NCBI GenBank assembly: GCA_012270485.1
Contig: JAAXIF010000108.1
Location: forward strand, 1 to 46,275
DNA: 46,275 nt
Origin: Sphingobacteriales bacterium
GTDB lineage: Bacteria; Bacteroidota; Bacteroidia; Chitinophagales; Chitinophagaceae
Direction of reading: 5' to 3'
Shown: positions 15,663 to 23,523 of the stretch, one piece after another
Layout of the letters: every line of letters starts with the position of its first letter
Numbering within the stretch: the first letter of the stretch is position 1
Notes under the pieces: model-generated
The model's input: only the letters and a program-made list of their open reading frames with translations
What the model was told of the DNA's origin: nothing
Database searches by the model: none
Program-made: the position numbers and the translations under genes

Positions 15663-15813
15663 GGGGGGTAAGCAAAAAAGAAGTTGCTTAAGACCAAACT
15701 TAAAGTTTTCCCTAGGATATTCACAAAACTGTAACATAATAAAGGTAGAGAGGCTGCAAGCGTCATCATTACATCTTTTGCGCAAACAGTATAACAAAAT
15801 CACCAAACTACAG

Positions 15814-16617
15814 TTAATAGGCCTTTTCCATGATTCGCTTTTTTTCTTGTGTATACGCTTTCGGACTTTTACCATACAAATTCCTAAAGCAAAGACAGAA
15901 ATAGGGCACAGAGTTAAACCCAAGCAGATAAGCAATATCCTTTACAGTACCCATCTGTTGTCTAAGCATGATCTCCGCTTTGAATAACTTATGATTCAGT
16001 ATATACTTCTTGGGAGTAACATTGTACATTTTTTTCACCCATCTTTCCAAGGTTGATATACTCATTGACATTTCATTTGCTATATCATGAATGGACATTA
16101 CGGAGTCGTCACTGATTTTCTCAACAATAGATTCGAATCGCTGCTTGAAAACATTTTCATACCCTTCCTGATGTTGAAAAGGCATTTTAAGAACGATCTC
16201 TTTTTCAATTTTGTTGACAATAGAATTCTTTATTGTAATAAGATTACGGATTTTCAATGACATCTCTTGCATTCGAAATGGCTTAACGATATAATCATTT
16301 GCACCCATTTCAAGTCCGGTCGTAATTTTTTCATCTGAGTTAAGTGCAGACATTAAAATTACCGGTATAGACGATAATCGTGTATCGTTTTTAAGAATAC
16401 GTAGAATGGAAAAGCCATCAATTGGAAATGGCAACATCACGTCTAAGAGAATAAGGTCGGGTATGGTTGCTTTTAAATAATCCAATGCCAAAATACCATT
16501 TTCTACTGCGTTAACGTTATGCGTAATAGATAAGGCTTCTGAAATAGATTCCCTTAGTGATTTATTATCTTCTACAACCAAAATTTGAGAACGCGATTCT
16601 TGTGTTGGCCTCATCAT
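15814..16617 (-). CDS. response regulator, receiver + AraC-type DNA-binding domain
   Basis: 267 residues. Receiver about 10-130 with acidic pair VVEDN, phospho-acceptor D59 in DLILLDVMLPFPIDG, MSA and K in DYIVKPF. The receiver has one extra residue in the loop after D59 compared with the other receivers here. The C-terminal AraC/HTH_18 domain (about 165-260) has MSISTLERWVKKMYNVTPKKY and VKDIAYLLGFNSVPYFCLCFR. It is the last gene of a five-gene - operon and the likely DNA-binding output. Its ATG overlaps the stop of the upstream gene as ATGA (16617-16614). Confidence 0.95.
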   Translation of the reverse strand: MMRPTQESRSQILVVEDNKSLRESISEALSITHNVNAVENGILALDYLKATIPDLILLDVMLPFPIDGFSILRILKNDTRLSSIPVILMSALNSDEKITTGLEMGANDYIVKPFRMQEMSLKIRNLITIKNSIVNKIEKEIVLKMPFQHQEGYENVFKQRFESIVEKISDDSVMSIHDIANEMSMSISTLERWVKKMYNVTPKKYILNHKLFKAEIMLRQQMGTVKDIAYLLGFNSVPYFCLCFRNLYGKSPKAYTQEKKRIMEKAY

Positions 16618-17690
16618 AATTTCAATTTTATGGTTACGCAGATACCCGAAGGCTTATTGTCAGAAAAAATTAGCTCTCCTTTATACAATCCAATAATAGC
16701 TTTTGTAATAGCAAGTCCAGCTCCTAATCCCTGTTGCTCATATTTGTTCCTATTGAATTGCGTGAATGATTCATAGCTACTTAACTCCTGAGCTGTGATT
16801 TTTTTACCAGTATCTGTAATTTTCATAACATACACATCAGCCTGTTTTTCTGCCTGAACAGTAACACTATCTCCTGCGTCACTAAATTTGAAAGCATTTT
16901 CAATGATTTCAGAAAGAAGAATTGTAAAAAGTTCTTCATCAACAGCAGTAATAAGAGGATCAATCTTTTGTAAAACAATATCTGCTTTACGATTAGACCT
17001 TACTGCTATATCATTCGAAACACGAGTGATTATGTTTTCAGTATTAAAACTTTTTTCAGTTGACGGTTGTACTTGTGTTCCGACCTGTTGTAACTCCAAT
17101 AAGAGTTTCACCTTGTTAAATGTCTGATGTAGCCTTTGAGAACTTTTATCCAGATAATCACAAAAATCTACCAGTTCTTTATCATCCCACTTCTGTGCAT
17201 TCTCACGGATCATTTTTGAAAAAGAGAGAATACCATTCATCGGCGTATTGAACTCATGCCCAACCATTAGCTCAATTGTTTTTTCCAGTTCCTGTGACTT
17301 ATGAATCAAAGCACCCACTAGTTTATCTTTCTTAGATATTCGACTTTCAATAGCGGTAATAAGATCTCTACTTTTAAATGGCTTGAAAATGTAGTCATCA
17401 GCTCCAAGATTCATTCCTGTTCGCAGATCATCATATTGTGCTTTTGCTGTCAGGAATATGAACGGAGTATTAAACGTTTCTTCTTTCTTCAATGTTTCCA
17501 ACAATTCAAATCCATCCATTTCAGGCATCATCACATCACATAAAATGAGATCGAATTTTTTGGCTTTCAATATTTGTAAGCCTACTAATCCATTCTCTGC
17601 CAATTCTACTTCATAACCACTAAAAAGAAGAATCTCCTGTATTGAGTATCGGATATTTTTTTCGTCTTCGATTACTAATACCTTGTACAT
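16614..17690 (-). CDS. receiver-histidine kinase hybrid
   Basis: 358 residues. N-terminal receiver about 1-120 with D52 in DLILCDVMMPEMDG and K in DYIFKPF. A short coiled linker is followed by HisKA with H145 in MVGHEFNTPMNGI and HATPase with N-box SEIIENAFKFSDAG, ITDTGKKI and G2 QQGLGAGLAITKAI. The order receiver-then-kinase means the kinase activity can be set by an upstream phospho-donor, as expected of a relay intermediate. It sits 2 bp after the upstream kinase gene and overlaps the downstream receiver-AraC gene by 4 bp. Confidence 0.95.
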   Translation of the reverse strand: MYKVLVIEDEKNIRYSIQEILLFSGYEVELAENGLVGLQILKAKKFDLILCDVMMPEMDGFELLETLKKEETFNTPFIFLTAKAQYDDLRTGMNLGADDYIFKPFKSRDLITAIESRISKKDKLVGALIHKSQELEKTIELMVGHEFNTPMNGILSFSKMIRENAQKWDDKELVDFCDYLDKSSQRLHQTFNKVKLLLELQQVGTQVQPSTEKSFNTENIITRVSNDIAVRSNRKADIVLQKIDPLITAVDEELFTILLSEIIENAFKFSDAGDSVTVQAEKQADVYVMKITDTGKKITAQELSSYESFTQFNRNKYEQQGLGAGLAITKAIIGLYKGELIFSDNKPSGICVTIKLKL

Positions 17691-17692
17691 GC

Positions 17693-19585
17693 TTATTGTT
17701 TTATTGAAAAACTGATTAATACTGCTGTTCCTCTATTGGGAACACTCTTAATTTCGATTGTTCCTTTATGGAGTTCTACAAAATATTTTACAACAAGTAA
17801 ACCCAACCCCGTTCCTTCTACATCTCCTACATTCGAACCTCTTACAAAAGGTGCAAATAAATTCTTAGAATCTTCTTGATGTATACCTATTCCATCATCA
17901 ATGACAAGTAACTGGAAATGTTTGGGTTTAAAGATCAGCCTTACACGCGGCGCCGGCTTATCCATCGAGTATTTGAATGCATTATTGATGATATTTACAA
18001 CAATATGCCTTAACATCATTTCATCAGCCTGAATATCAAATGGTTCGCCTTTAATATCAAGGAGAATGTTACGACCATCTTTCCATGGACGATATAATTC
18101 TTCTATCACCGTTTCTAAAAAGCGTTTAGGATTGATCGTGACAGGTCTGATCCCAATTCTTCCTGCTTCTATCTTGCTAATAAATAAGAAATCATTCATT
18201 AACTGACTCATTCTATCTACTTGTGCAATAATCCTTTCTGTATAAGTAGATAAAGAGGATTTAAATTGGTTATCATTATTCAATTTTAGCTCAATCAGCT
18301 CAGTTGAAGAAAGAATAACAGAGAGTGGGGTTCTCAGTTCATGAGATACCATATTCATGAAGTTCGACTTTAGTTCATTTAACTTTCTTTCTTGTTTTGC
18401 TATCTTCTTTAGCTTAGTCTCTGCAAGTATTTGATCTGTGATATCAGTCATGAATATTGCATATCGATCTGATAGTGTAAAATTGTCTATAAAATGTGAG
18501 ATATAATATTTGACCGTTCTTTTTTCACCGTTGTAATCAAATAAACACGCACGTCTATTTCCTTTTTTGTGCGCTCCATTTTGTATGAATGAAACAAGAA
18601 TATCTTTAAAGGACCCTCTGGTCAAATGTATAAAAGCATCTAGCTTTTTTCCTTTGCAATCTGCTAATTTTCTTCCTGTGATCTTTGTCCACTTCGGATT
18701 ACAATACTGAACAGATAATGTATCATCTACAGAAACTACCATCTGATCCATAGAATCGATCAGGTTTTTAAATTCCTTTTCGCGCGCTATAAGATTCTGC
18801 TCATGAAGTTTGATCTTTGTAATATTAATACCATATCCAATGACATGATGAATGTCTCCATCCGGCTTTATCACTGGAAAAAAACGACGTAAATTATAGA
18901 CGGGTTGTTGCTGAGTATCATAGTTGATCTCCTCGAATTCAATTGTGCTTCCTGTCTTTATTGCATTTTCAAACGCGTTTCTCCGCAAATTTGCTCCATC
19001 TGTAGCTTTATTAAATTTTGCACAGTACTCAAAATCGTCTCTTCCAATGATCCAAGACCTTTTTTCCTCATTCTGAATAGCATTTTTATTGACAAAAAGG
19101 TATTTATGATGATGATCAAAAATGGCAATATCAGCAGGTATATTATTCAGTAAGTTTTCATAAAGCCTTTTTTGTTCATTAGCTGATTGAACAAAATGAT
19201 TGATCTCTTGGATATTTTTATAGATCCATAAATGTCCATGTTCTGGTTCATGCTCTCTCTGTACCGGAATATAGTCTAGGAATACAGATGATCCTTCCGC
19301 TAAGATTAACTCCTGATTGTAAACGGGCAAACCTTCTTCAAGGATGTGTTCAACCAAATCCATAAAATATTGCGGATTCTTAAAGAAGTGCCTTGCTTCC
19401 TTTGCTGCATTTTTGCAATCGGCCCCAATCATCAATTCGGGTTCAACCGGAATTGAAAAAAGGTTACAAAAGTTTTTATTTACATAAATGATCTCTCGAT
19501 TTCCTGATTCAAACAGAACAGCAGTAGATACGCTCTCAAGTATTAGTTTGAGATCAGTTTCGATATCTTTTATCAAATGCTGCAT
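17693..19585 (-). CDS. soluble PAS sensor histidine kinase
   Basis: 630 residues with no membrane helix. PAS-like segments at about 10-130 (VLFESGNREIIYVNKNFCNLF), 140-262 (AIFDHHHKYLFVNKNAI) and 270-390 (VVSVDDTLSVQYCNPKWTKI). HisKA with H415 in MVSHELRTPLSVI; HATPase with N-box NIINNAFKYSMD, G1 IDDGIGIHQ and G2 GTGLGLLVVKYF. It is complete, unlike its + strand counterpart at 13756. Its start overlaps the end of the lone receiver gene by 13 bp, so the two are translated as a unit. Confidence 0.95.
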   Translation of the reverse strand: MQHLIKDIETDLKLILESVSTAVLFESGNREIIYVNKNFCNLFSIPVEPELMIGADCKNAAKEARHFFKNPQYFMDLVEHILEEGLPVYNQELILAEGSSVFLDYIPVQREHEPEHGHLWIYKNIQEINHFVQSANEQKRLYENLLNNIPADIAIFDHHHKYLFVNKNAIQNEEKRSWIIGRDDFEYCAKFNKATDGANLRRNAFENAIKTGSTIEFEEINYDTQQQPVYNLRRFFPVIKPDGDIHHVIGYGINITKIKLHEQNLIAREKEFKNLIDSMDQMVVSVDDTLSVQYCNPKWTKITGRKLADCKGKKLDAFIHLTRGSFKDILVSFIQNGAHKKGNRRACLFDYNGEKRTVKYYISHFIDNFTLSDRYAIFMTDITDQILAETKLKKIAKQERKLNELKSNFMNMVSHELRTPLSVILSSTELIELKLNNDNQFKSSLSTYTERIIAQVDRMSQLMNDFLFISKIEAGRIGIRPVTINPKRFLETVIEELYRPWKDGRNILLDIKGEPFDIQADEMMLRHIVVNIINNAFKYSMDKPAPRVRLIFKPKHFQLLVIDDGIGIHQEDSKNLFAPFVRGSNVGDVEGTGLGLLVVKYFVELHKGTIEIKSVPNRGTAVLISFSIKQ

Positions 19586-19965
19586 TCTATTACTTTCGTT
19601 AACAAATGCTCCTTATCAACAGGTTTTTCGACGTATGCATGGATATGATCACCAAGCCCTGATTTGGCAAAGTGACTATATAAGCTCGCACTTACTACTA
19701 TTATTCTAGTATGTTCAAACGCTGACGGCTGTGATTTTATATGTTTAATTACTTCTAATCCATCCATAACAGGCATATTCAGATCCAGCAGAACAATAAT
19801 TCGCTTGGCCTTGGAATTTCGAATGGCATTCAGGCATTCAGCACCATCAGATGCTTCTTCCATATTCATGTCAAGCTCTTTTAACATATGCTTTAAAACA
19901 ACACGATTGATCATATCATCGTCTGTAATAAGTATCAGACAATCTGAAAGCGGTAGAGTATTCAT
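19573..19965 (-). CDS. stand-alone receiver domain protein
   Basis: 130 residues that are only a receiver domain: acidic LITDDDMIN, phospho-acceptor D61 in IVLLDLNMPVMDG, VSAS and K in YVEKPVDKEHL. With no output domain it probably shuttles phosphate or allosterically controls a kinase, like CheY- or Spo0F-type proteins. It overlaps the PAS kinase gene by 13 bp, which is its likely partner. Confidence 0.94.
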   Translation of the reverse strand: MNTLPLSDCLILITDDDMINRVVLKHMLKELDMNMEEASDGAECLNAIRNSKAKRIIVLLDLNMPVMDGLEVIKHIKSQPSAFEHTRIIVVSASLYSHFAKSGLGDHIHAYVEKPVDKEHLLTKVIECSI

Positions 19966-19988
19966 TACACTTTATAATGGATGGATAA

Positions 19989-20621
19989 TTAATTGGTCAA
20001 GATTTTTGCAATCAGTTCTGCTTTAGAATTCACGGACATCTTCTGATAAATACTTTTCAGATGATCATTTACCGTTGAAGAAGATATATTCAGTATTTTA
20101 GAAATCTCTTTATAAGTAAGTCCTTTTATAAGTTCCTCAACTACTTCACGTTCTCTCTTTGTAAGAATCTTTAATTGCTCATTTGTCAAACCCGATCTGT
20201 TTCGGATCTGTTCCAATACCGTATTAGCTACTTGAGGAGAAAGAACCGCTCCACCGGAACAAACGATAGAGATTTGATCTTTTAACTCTTTTAAAGAAAA
20301 AGGCTTTGACACATAACTATCGGCCCCATTGGAAATAGCTGTCCATATAGTAGTAGAGGAATCATCTCCGGTAATAACGATAATTTTTACTTCACGATAA
20401 ACTTCCTTCAATAAAGAAATTGCATTCAATCCTGATAAACCGGGTAAGCCAATATCAATCAATAGTAAAGAAGGCGGCTCTTTCATTACAGCATATTCAG
20501 CTTGCCATTTTTCAACACTCTCAAATGAAAAAATGAGTTCAAGATCCTCATCAATCTCAATGAATGCCTCTATGCTGCTTCGCAAGTTATTATCATCTTC
20601 GATGATTCCTATTTTTCTCAT
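19989..20621 (-). CDS. NarL/FixJ-family response regulator
   Basis: 210 residues. Receiver with EDD, D56 in LLLIDIGLPGLSG, TGD and K in SYVSKPFSLKEL. LuxR-type HTH near 145-205 (LTKREREVVEELIKGLTYKEI, ISSSTVNDHLKSIYQKMSV). It is the first gene of the - operon and is followed after 23 bp by the lone receiver. With the AraC-type regulator at the other end, the operon has two DNA-binding outputs from different families. It is divergent from the T9SS NHL gene, whose promoter region holds several palindromes it could bind. Confidence 0.95.
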   Translation of the reverse strand: MRKIGIIEDDNNLRSSIEAFIEIDEDLELIFSFESVEKWQAEYAVMKEPPSLLLIDIGLPGLSGLNAISLLKEVYREVKIIVITGDDSSTTIWTAISNGADSYVSKPFSLKELKDQISIVCSGGAVLSPQVANTVLEQIRNRSGLTNEQLKILTKREREVVEELIKGLTYKEISKILNISSSTVNDHLKSIYQKMSVNSKAELIAKILTN

Positions 20622-20954
20622 ATTCGTGGCTAAAATCTTACTACACTTATTTTATTAAATGAGCAGTTTGATTAAAATACAATCTTTACAAATATCCACC
20701 CGAATTAGTTACATTAAAATCCCTGAAAGTAGGGATTAAGCAAATTTTAAATTGCAATCGTTTGAAATGCAGAAATATTAAGACGTTTTACTTTTTATGT
20801 GACTTTTCTAATCTCATAATTCTGATCCATTATCAGAAAATCAGTAAAAAAATCTGTAATTCGATTTTTTTACGACAATGGATTTGACGATTCTATTACA
20901 AGGAATGCGCGAATTGTACTACAAACTCTTTTTGCTGGTTAGGAATTTTACAAA
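20622..20954. promoter_or_regulatory. divergent control region with three inverted repeats
   Basis: Between the sensor operon (-) and the NHL gene (+). It contains AATCCCT/AGGGATT (20718-20724 and 20731-20737, loop 6), TTCTGAT/ATCAGAA (20820-20826 and 20832-20838, loop 5) and GTAAAAAAATC/GATTTTTTTAC (20844-20854 and 20863-20873, loop 8). All arms are perfect. On the - strand, GATATTTG at 20696-20689 is one base off the TAnnTTTG -7 consensus. These are candidate operators for the NarL or AraC-type regulators. Confidence 0.5.
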
Positions 20955-23003
20955 GTGTTTGAGTATTCGCAAAAAAAAACTCGTGATATCCGATATACCA
21001 TCATTTGTCTGTTCTGCATACAAATGTTTTTCTATCATGCGGCAGTAATAAGTCAAGCTCCAAGTAGTACTTTATTAGTTTCAAAACTTCAGTTACGGGT
21101 TAATTCTTGCGAATCTGTTGAACTGAGTATCACCGGTGTTAACAAGCATTTAATAAAAGAACTAACCTGGTTCAAAGACGATACTGTATTAGTAAGCAAA
21201 TCTGAAAAAAGGAATTCTTTTTTGTATGGAGGAAAAGATGGGGAGGGTATTAATGATACACATTTTAGATTTCCTTCATCCGCAGTATTCTATAAAGATC
21301 GATTGTACATTGCTGACCTGTTTAACCATAGGATACAATCTTGGAAATTAATGGACGCAAAAGCGTATACAGTGATTAGTGACGATACTGTCTACGAGGA
21401 TAATCAACAACTGCACTACCCAACTGATGTCTTCATTAATTCAAAAGGACAGCTATTTATAACTGACCAGGAGAAGCATCGTGTTGTATTTTTCGATAAT
21501 GAAAAAAATTCTTTAATCACTGTAGCAGGAGGAAACGGCAGAGGTATCAGAAATGACCAATTTAGAAGTCCATCAGGAATTTTCGTTCATGAAAAAACCG
21601 GTAATATATATGTGGCCGACACATATAATCAACGTATTCAGAAATGGATACCCGGGAATAAACAAGGAATCACGGTAGCAGGAGGAAACGGATTGGGTGG
21701 TAATAATAATCAGTTAAAAAATCCAACCGGCATTTTTGTAGACGAGCAAGAAAACTTGTACATAGCTGACTCAGGAAACGATAGGATACAATTATGGAAA
21801 AAGGATGCGGATTTTGGTATTACGGTTGCAGGCGGAAATGGAAGAGGTAATGGTAACCATCAATTGCGAGATCCTAAAGCTGTGTTTGTAAATACTGCCG
21901 GAGATATTTATGTAGCCGATTTCTGTAATCATCGTATACAGGTATGGCCAAAAGAATGCGACTATGGAATAACGATTGCTGGTAATGGCTTTGATACTGA
22001 AGACTCTCTATTATTGAACTTTCCAAGAAATATTTTCGTGGATGATGATCTGGGGCTCTTCATCACTGATCAACACAACCATAGAATCATTCAAAAAAAC
22101 CTACTGACAGACGCCGATCTGGTACAAGTGGTAAAGAATCCGGGTTTGTACAAAGCAAAGGTAATTCTTAAAAATGGGATGGAACTTACTACGAATGAAA
22201 TTCAAATTGATAGCCTTACCCTTCTTCAAAAAACAAAAGAAGTATTAAAGGGGGTAGGTGAAAAGATCAGCTCAAAAATGACTTTAGGAGATTCTATCTC
22301 TTTGAGAGATCAATCAATATCTATAATGTGGAAAGTGAATGATGATTTGGCAAGCATTCACAATAATGATTTTCTTATCGCAAAAAGAGTGGGGGTTACA
22401 AATCTTATAATGAACACCGTGAATGATTCAGGGTGTGTGTTTTCGAAATCAGTATCAGTTAAAATAATTCCACCACAGCCGATCACAAGAGATACTTCCT
22501 TTGCTTTTGATCAGTGGGTGACAAAACAAGCGATACTACAACAAATCACTACGACAGCAGATGCAAAAGTACTATTGTTTAAAGATAATACAACTAGTGA
22601 CACCATAAGCAGCTTCGAACCATTTACCAATCAAACAAAAACTTTTTGGGTAAGACAGTTAATCAATGGTCAAATCAGTGAGTCATCACAACTGAAAATT
22701 ACTTTTTTACAAAGAAGCATAAACTTAAAATTACCATTCGGGAAAAATCTTACGAAGACTGAAGTCATTGCTAGGTCATCTATTTATCCAAATCCTTCTA
22801 CCAAATACTTTTCACTAAAATTAATAATTCCAATATCTGAAATCATTTACATCAATGTATATACCATTTCCGGACAAAAAGTAGAAACATTAATTGCAAA
22901 TAAAAATATCATTGAGTTTGGTCACAACTATTTACCCGGATACTATGCTATTAACATCTACCATAAAAAGGGGCAAGAAACATTTCTTTTTACTAAAAGG
23001 TAA
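20955..23003 (+). CDS. secreted NHL-repeat beta-propeller with T9SS sorting domain
   Basis: 682 residues from GTG 20955, which gives a signal peptide (YTIICLFCIQMFFYHAAVI). Six NHL repeats at about 95-395, e.g. IYVADTYNQRIQKW, LYIADSGNDRIQLW and IYVADFCNHRIQVW, alternating with GGNG-RG linkers, predict a six-bladed propeller. An Ig/lectin-like middle part follows (about 400-600). The C-terminal 80 residues have IYPNPSTKYFSLKL and VYTISGQKVETL, a type A T9SS sorting domain that directs export across the outer membrane and surface anchoring. NHL propellers usually bind proteins or glycans. It is adjacent to and divergent from the sensor operon. Confidence 0.9.
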   Translation: MFEYSQKKTRDIRYTIICLFCIQMFFYHAAVISQAPSSTLLVSKLQLRVNSCESVELSITGVNKHLIKELTWFKDDTVLVSKSEKRNSFLYGGKDGEGINDTHFRFPSSAVFYKDRLYIADLFNHRIQSWKLMDAKAYTVISDDTVYEDNQQLHYPTDVFINSKGQLFITDQEKHRVVFFDNEKNSLITVAGGNGRGIRNDQFRSPSGIFVHEKTGNIYVADTYNQRIQKWIPGNKQGITVAGGNGLGGNNNQLKNPTGIFVDEQENLYIADSGNDRIQLWKKDADFGITVAGGNGRGNGNHQLRDPKAVFVNTAGDIYVADFCNHRIQVWPKECDYGITIAGNGFDTEDSLLLNFPRNIFVDDDLGLFITDQHNHRIIQKNLLTDADLVQVVKNPGLYKAKVILKNGMELTTNEIQIDSLTLLQKTKEVLKGVGEKISSKMTLGDSISLRDQSISIMWKVNDDLASIHNNDFLIAKRVGVTNLIMNTVNDSGCVFSKSVSVKIIPPQPITRDTSFAFDQWVTKQAILQQITTTADAKVLLFKDNTTSDTISSFEPFTNQTKTFWVRQLINGQISESSQLKITFLQRSINLKLPFGKNLTKTEVIARSSIYPNPSTKYFSLKLIIPISEIIYINVYTISGQKVETLIANKNIIEFGHNYLPGYYAINIYHKKGQETFLFTKR

Positions 23004-23055
23004 CATTACTCACAAAAAATATTAGTCTAAAGTAGATTCAATTCTTGTAACCAGC

Positions 23056-23523
23056 ATGACATACAACCACCAACCTATGAAGCAACCAAAAAAACATATA
23101 CGTTTTAGATACGAAGTACATGTTTCTTATCCTTTATCCATTAAAGCAAATCTTATTTATAAAGAGGAAAAAGAATTTGAAACTAAAATACTACTTGGGA
23201 CCCACTGTTCATTTGATAAAGTTTATAACTCGGACAGGAGTTTACCTGAATTTTCAGTACACATCCATAATAATTCAAAGATTGATTACAGAGTATTCAT
23301 GAATCTGTTTATACAAGATCAGCCTGTTTTATTCAGAGAAGTCATTGTTAACAATGGCAGTGAGTTTGATACCTTTCATTTGAGCATTCCATTGGATTTG
23401 TTCAAAAAACACACGCGTGCAATAGATAAAAATTCGCTTTATAATAAGATTAAAAGATCTTTACTCCCTATAAAATTCTGGCAAGAAGCTAAAACTCTAC
23501 TATCAAACCAAAAGTGGGTGTGA
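23056..23523 (+). CDS. small protein of unknown function downstream of NHL protein
   Basis: 155 residues from ATG 23056; ATG 23077 is an alternative. No signal peptide or known domain. Its central part resembles the 124-residue protein at 13274-13648 (shared YEV, L-IQ, QP, V and E, N-x-E and HLS positions), but it has an extra basic, helical C-terminus (KNSLYNKIKRSLLPIKFWQ). It starts 52 bp after the NHL gene on the same strand and overlaps the convergent TonB-receptor gene by 35 bp. The similarity suggests both small proteins belong to the signalling island. Confidence 0.75.
   Translation: MTYNHQPMKQPKKHIRFRYEVHVSYPLSIKANLIYKEEKEFETKILLGTHCSFDKVYNSDRSLPEFSVHIHNNSKIDYRVFMNLFIQDQPVLFREVIVNNGSEFDTFHLSIPLDLFKKHTRAIDKNSLYNKIKRSLLPIKFWQEAKTLLSNQKWV

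Noticed and set aside
15661..15987. 108-residue open frame on + near the receiver-AraC gene
   Set aside because: It starts inside the terminator tail and is antisense to the AraC-type regulator; the translation looks random.
20874..20890. TGACGA shared with the palindrome at 11208 as a common regulon motif
   Set aside because: A six-base match without a second arm at this site is too weak.
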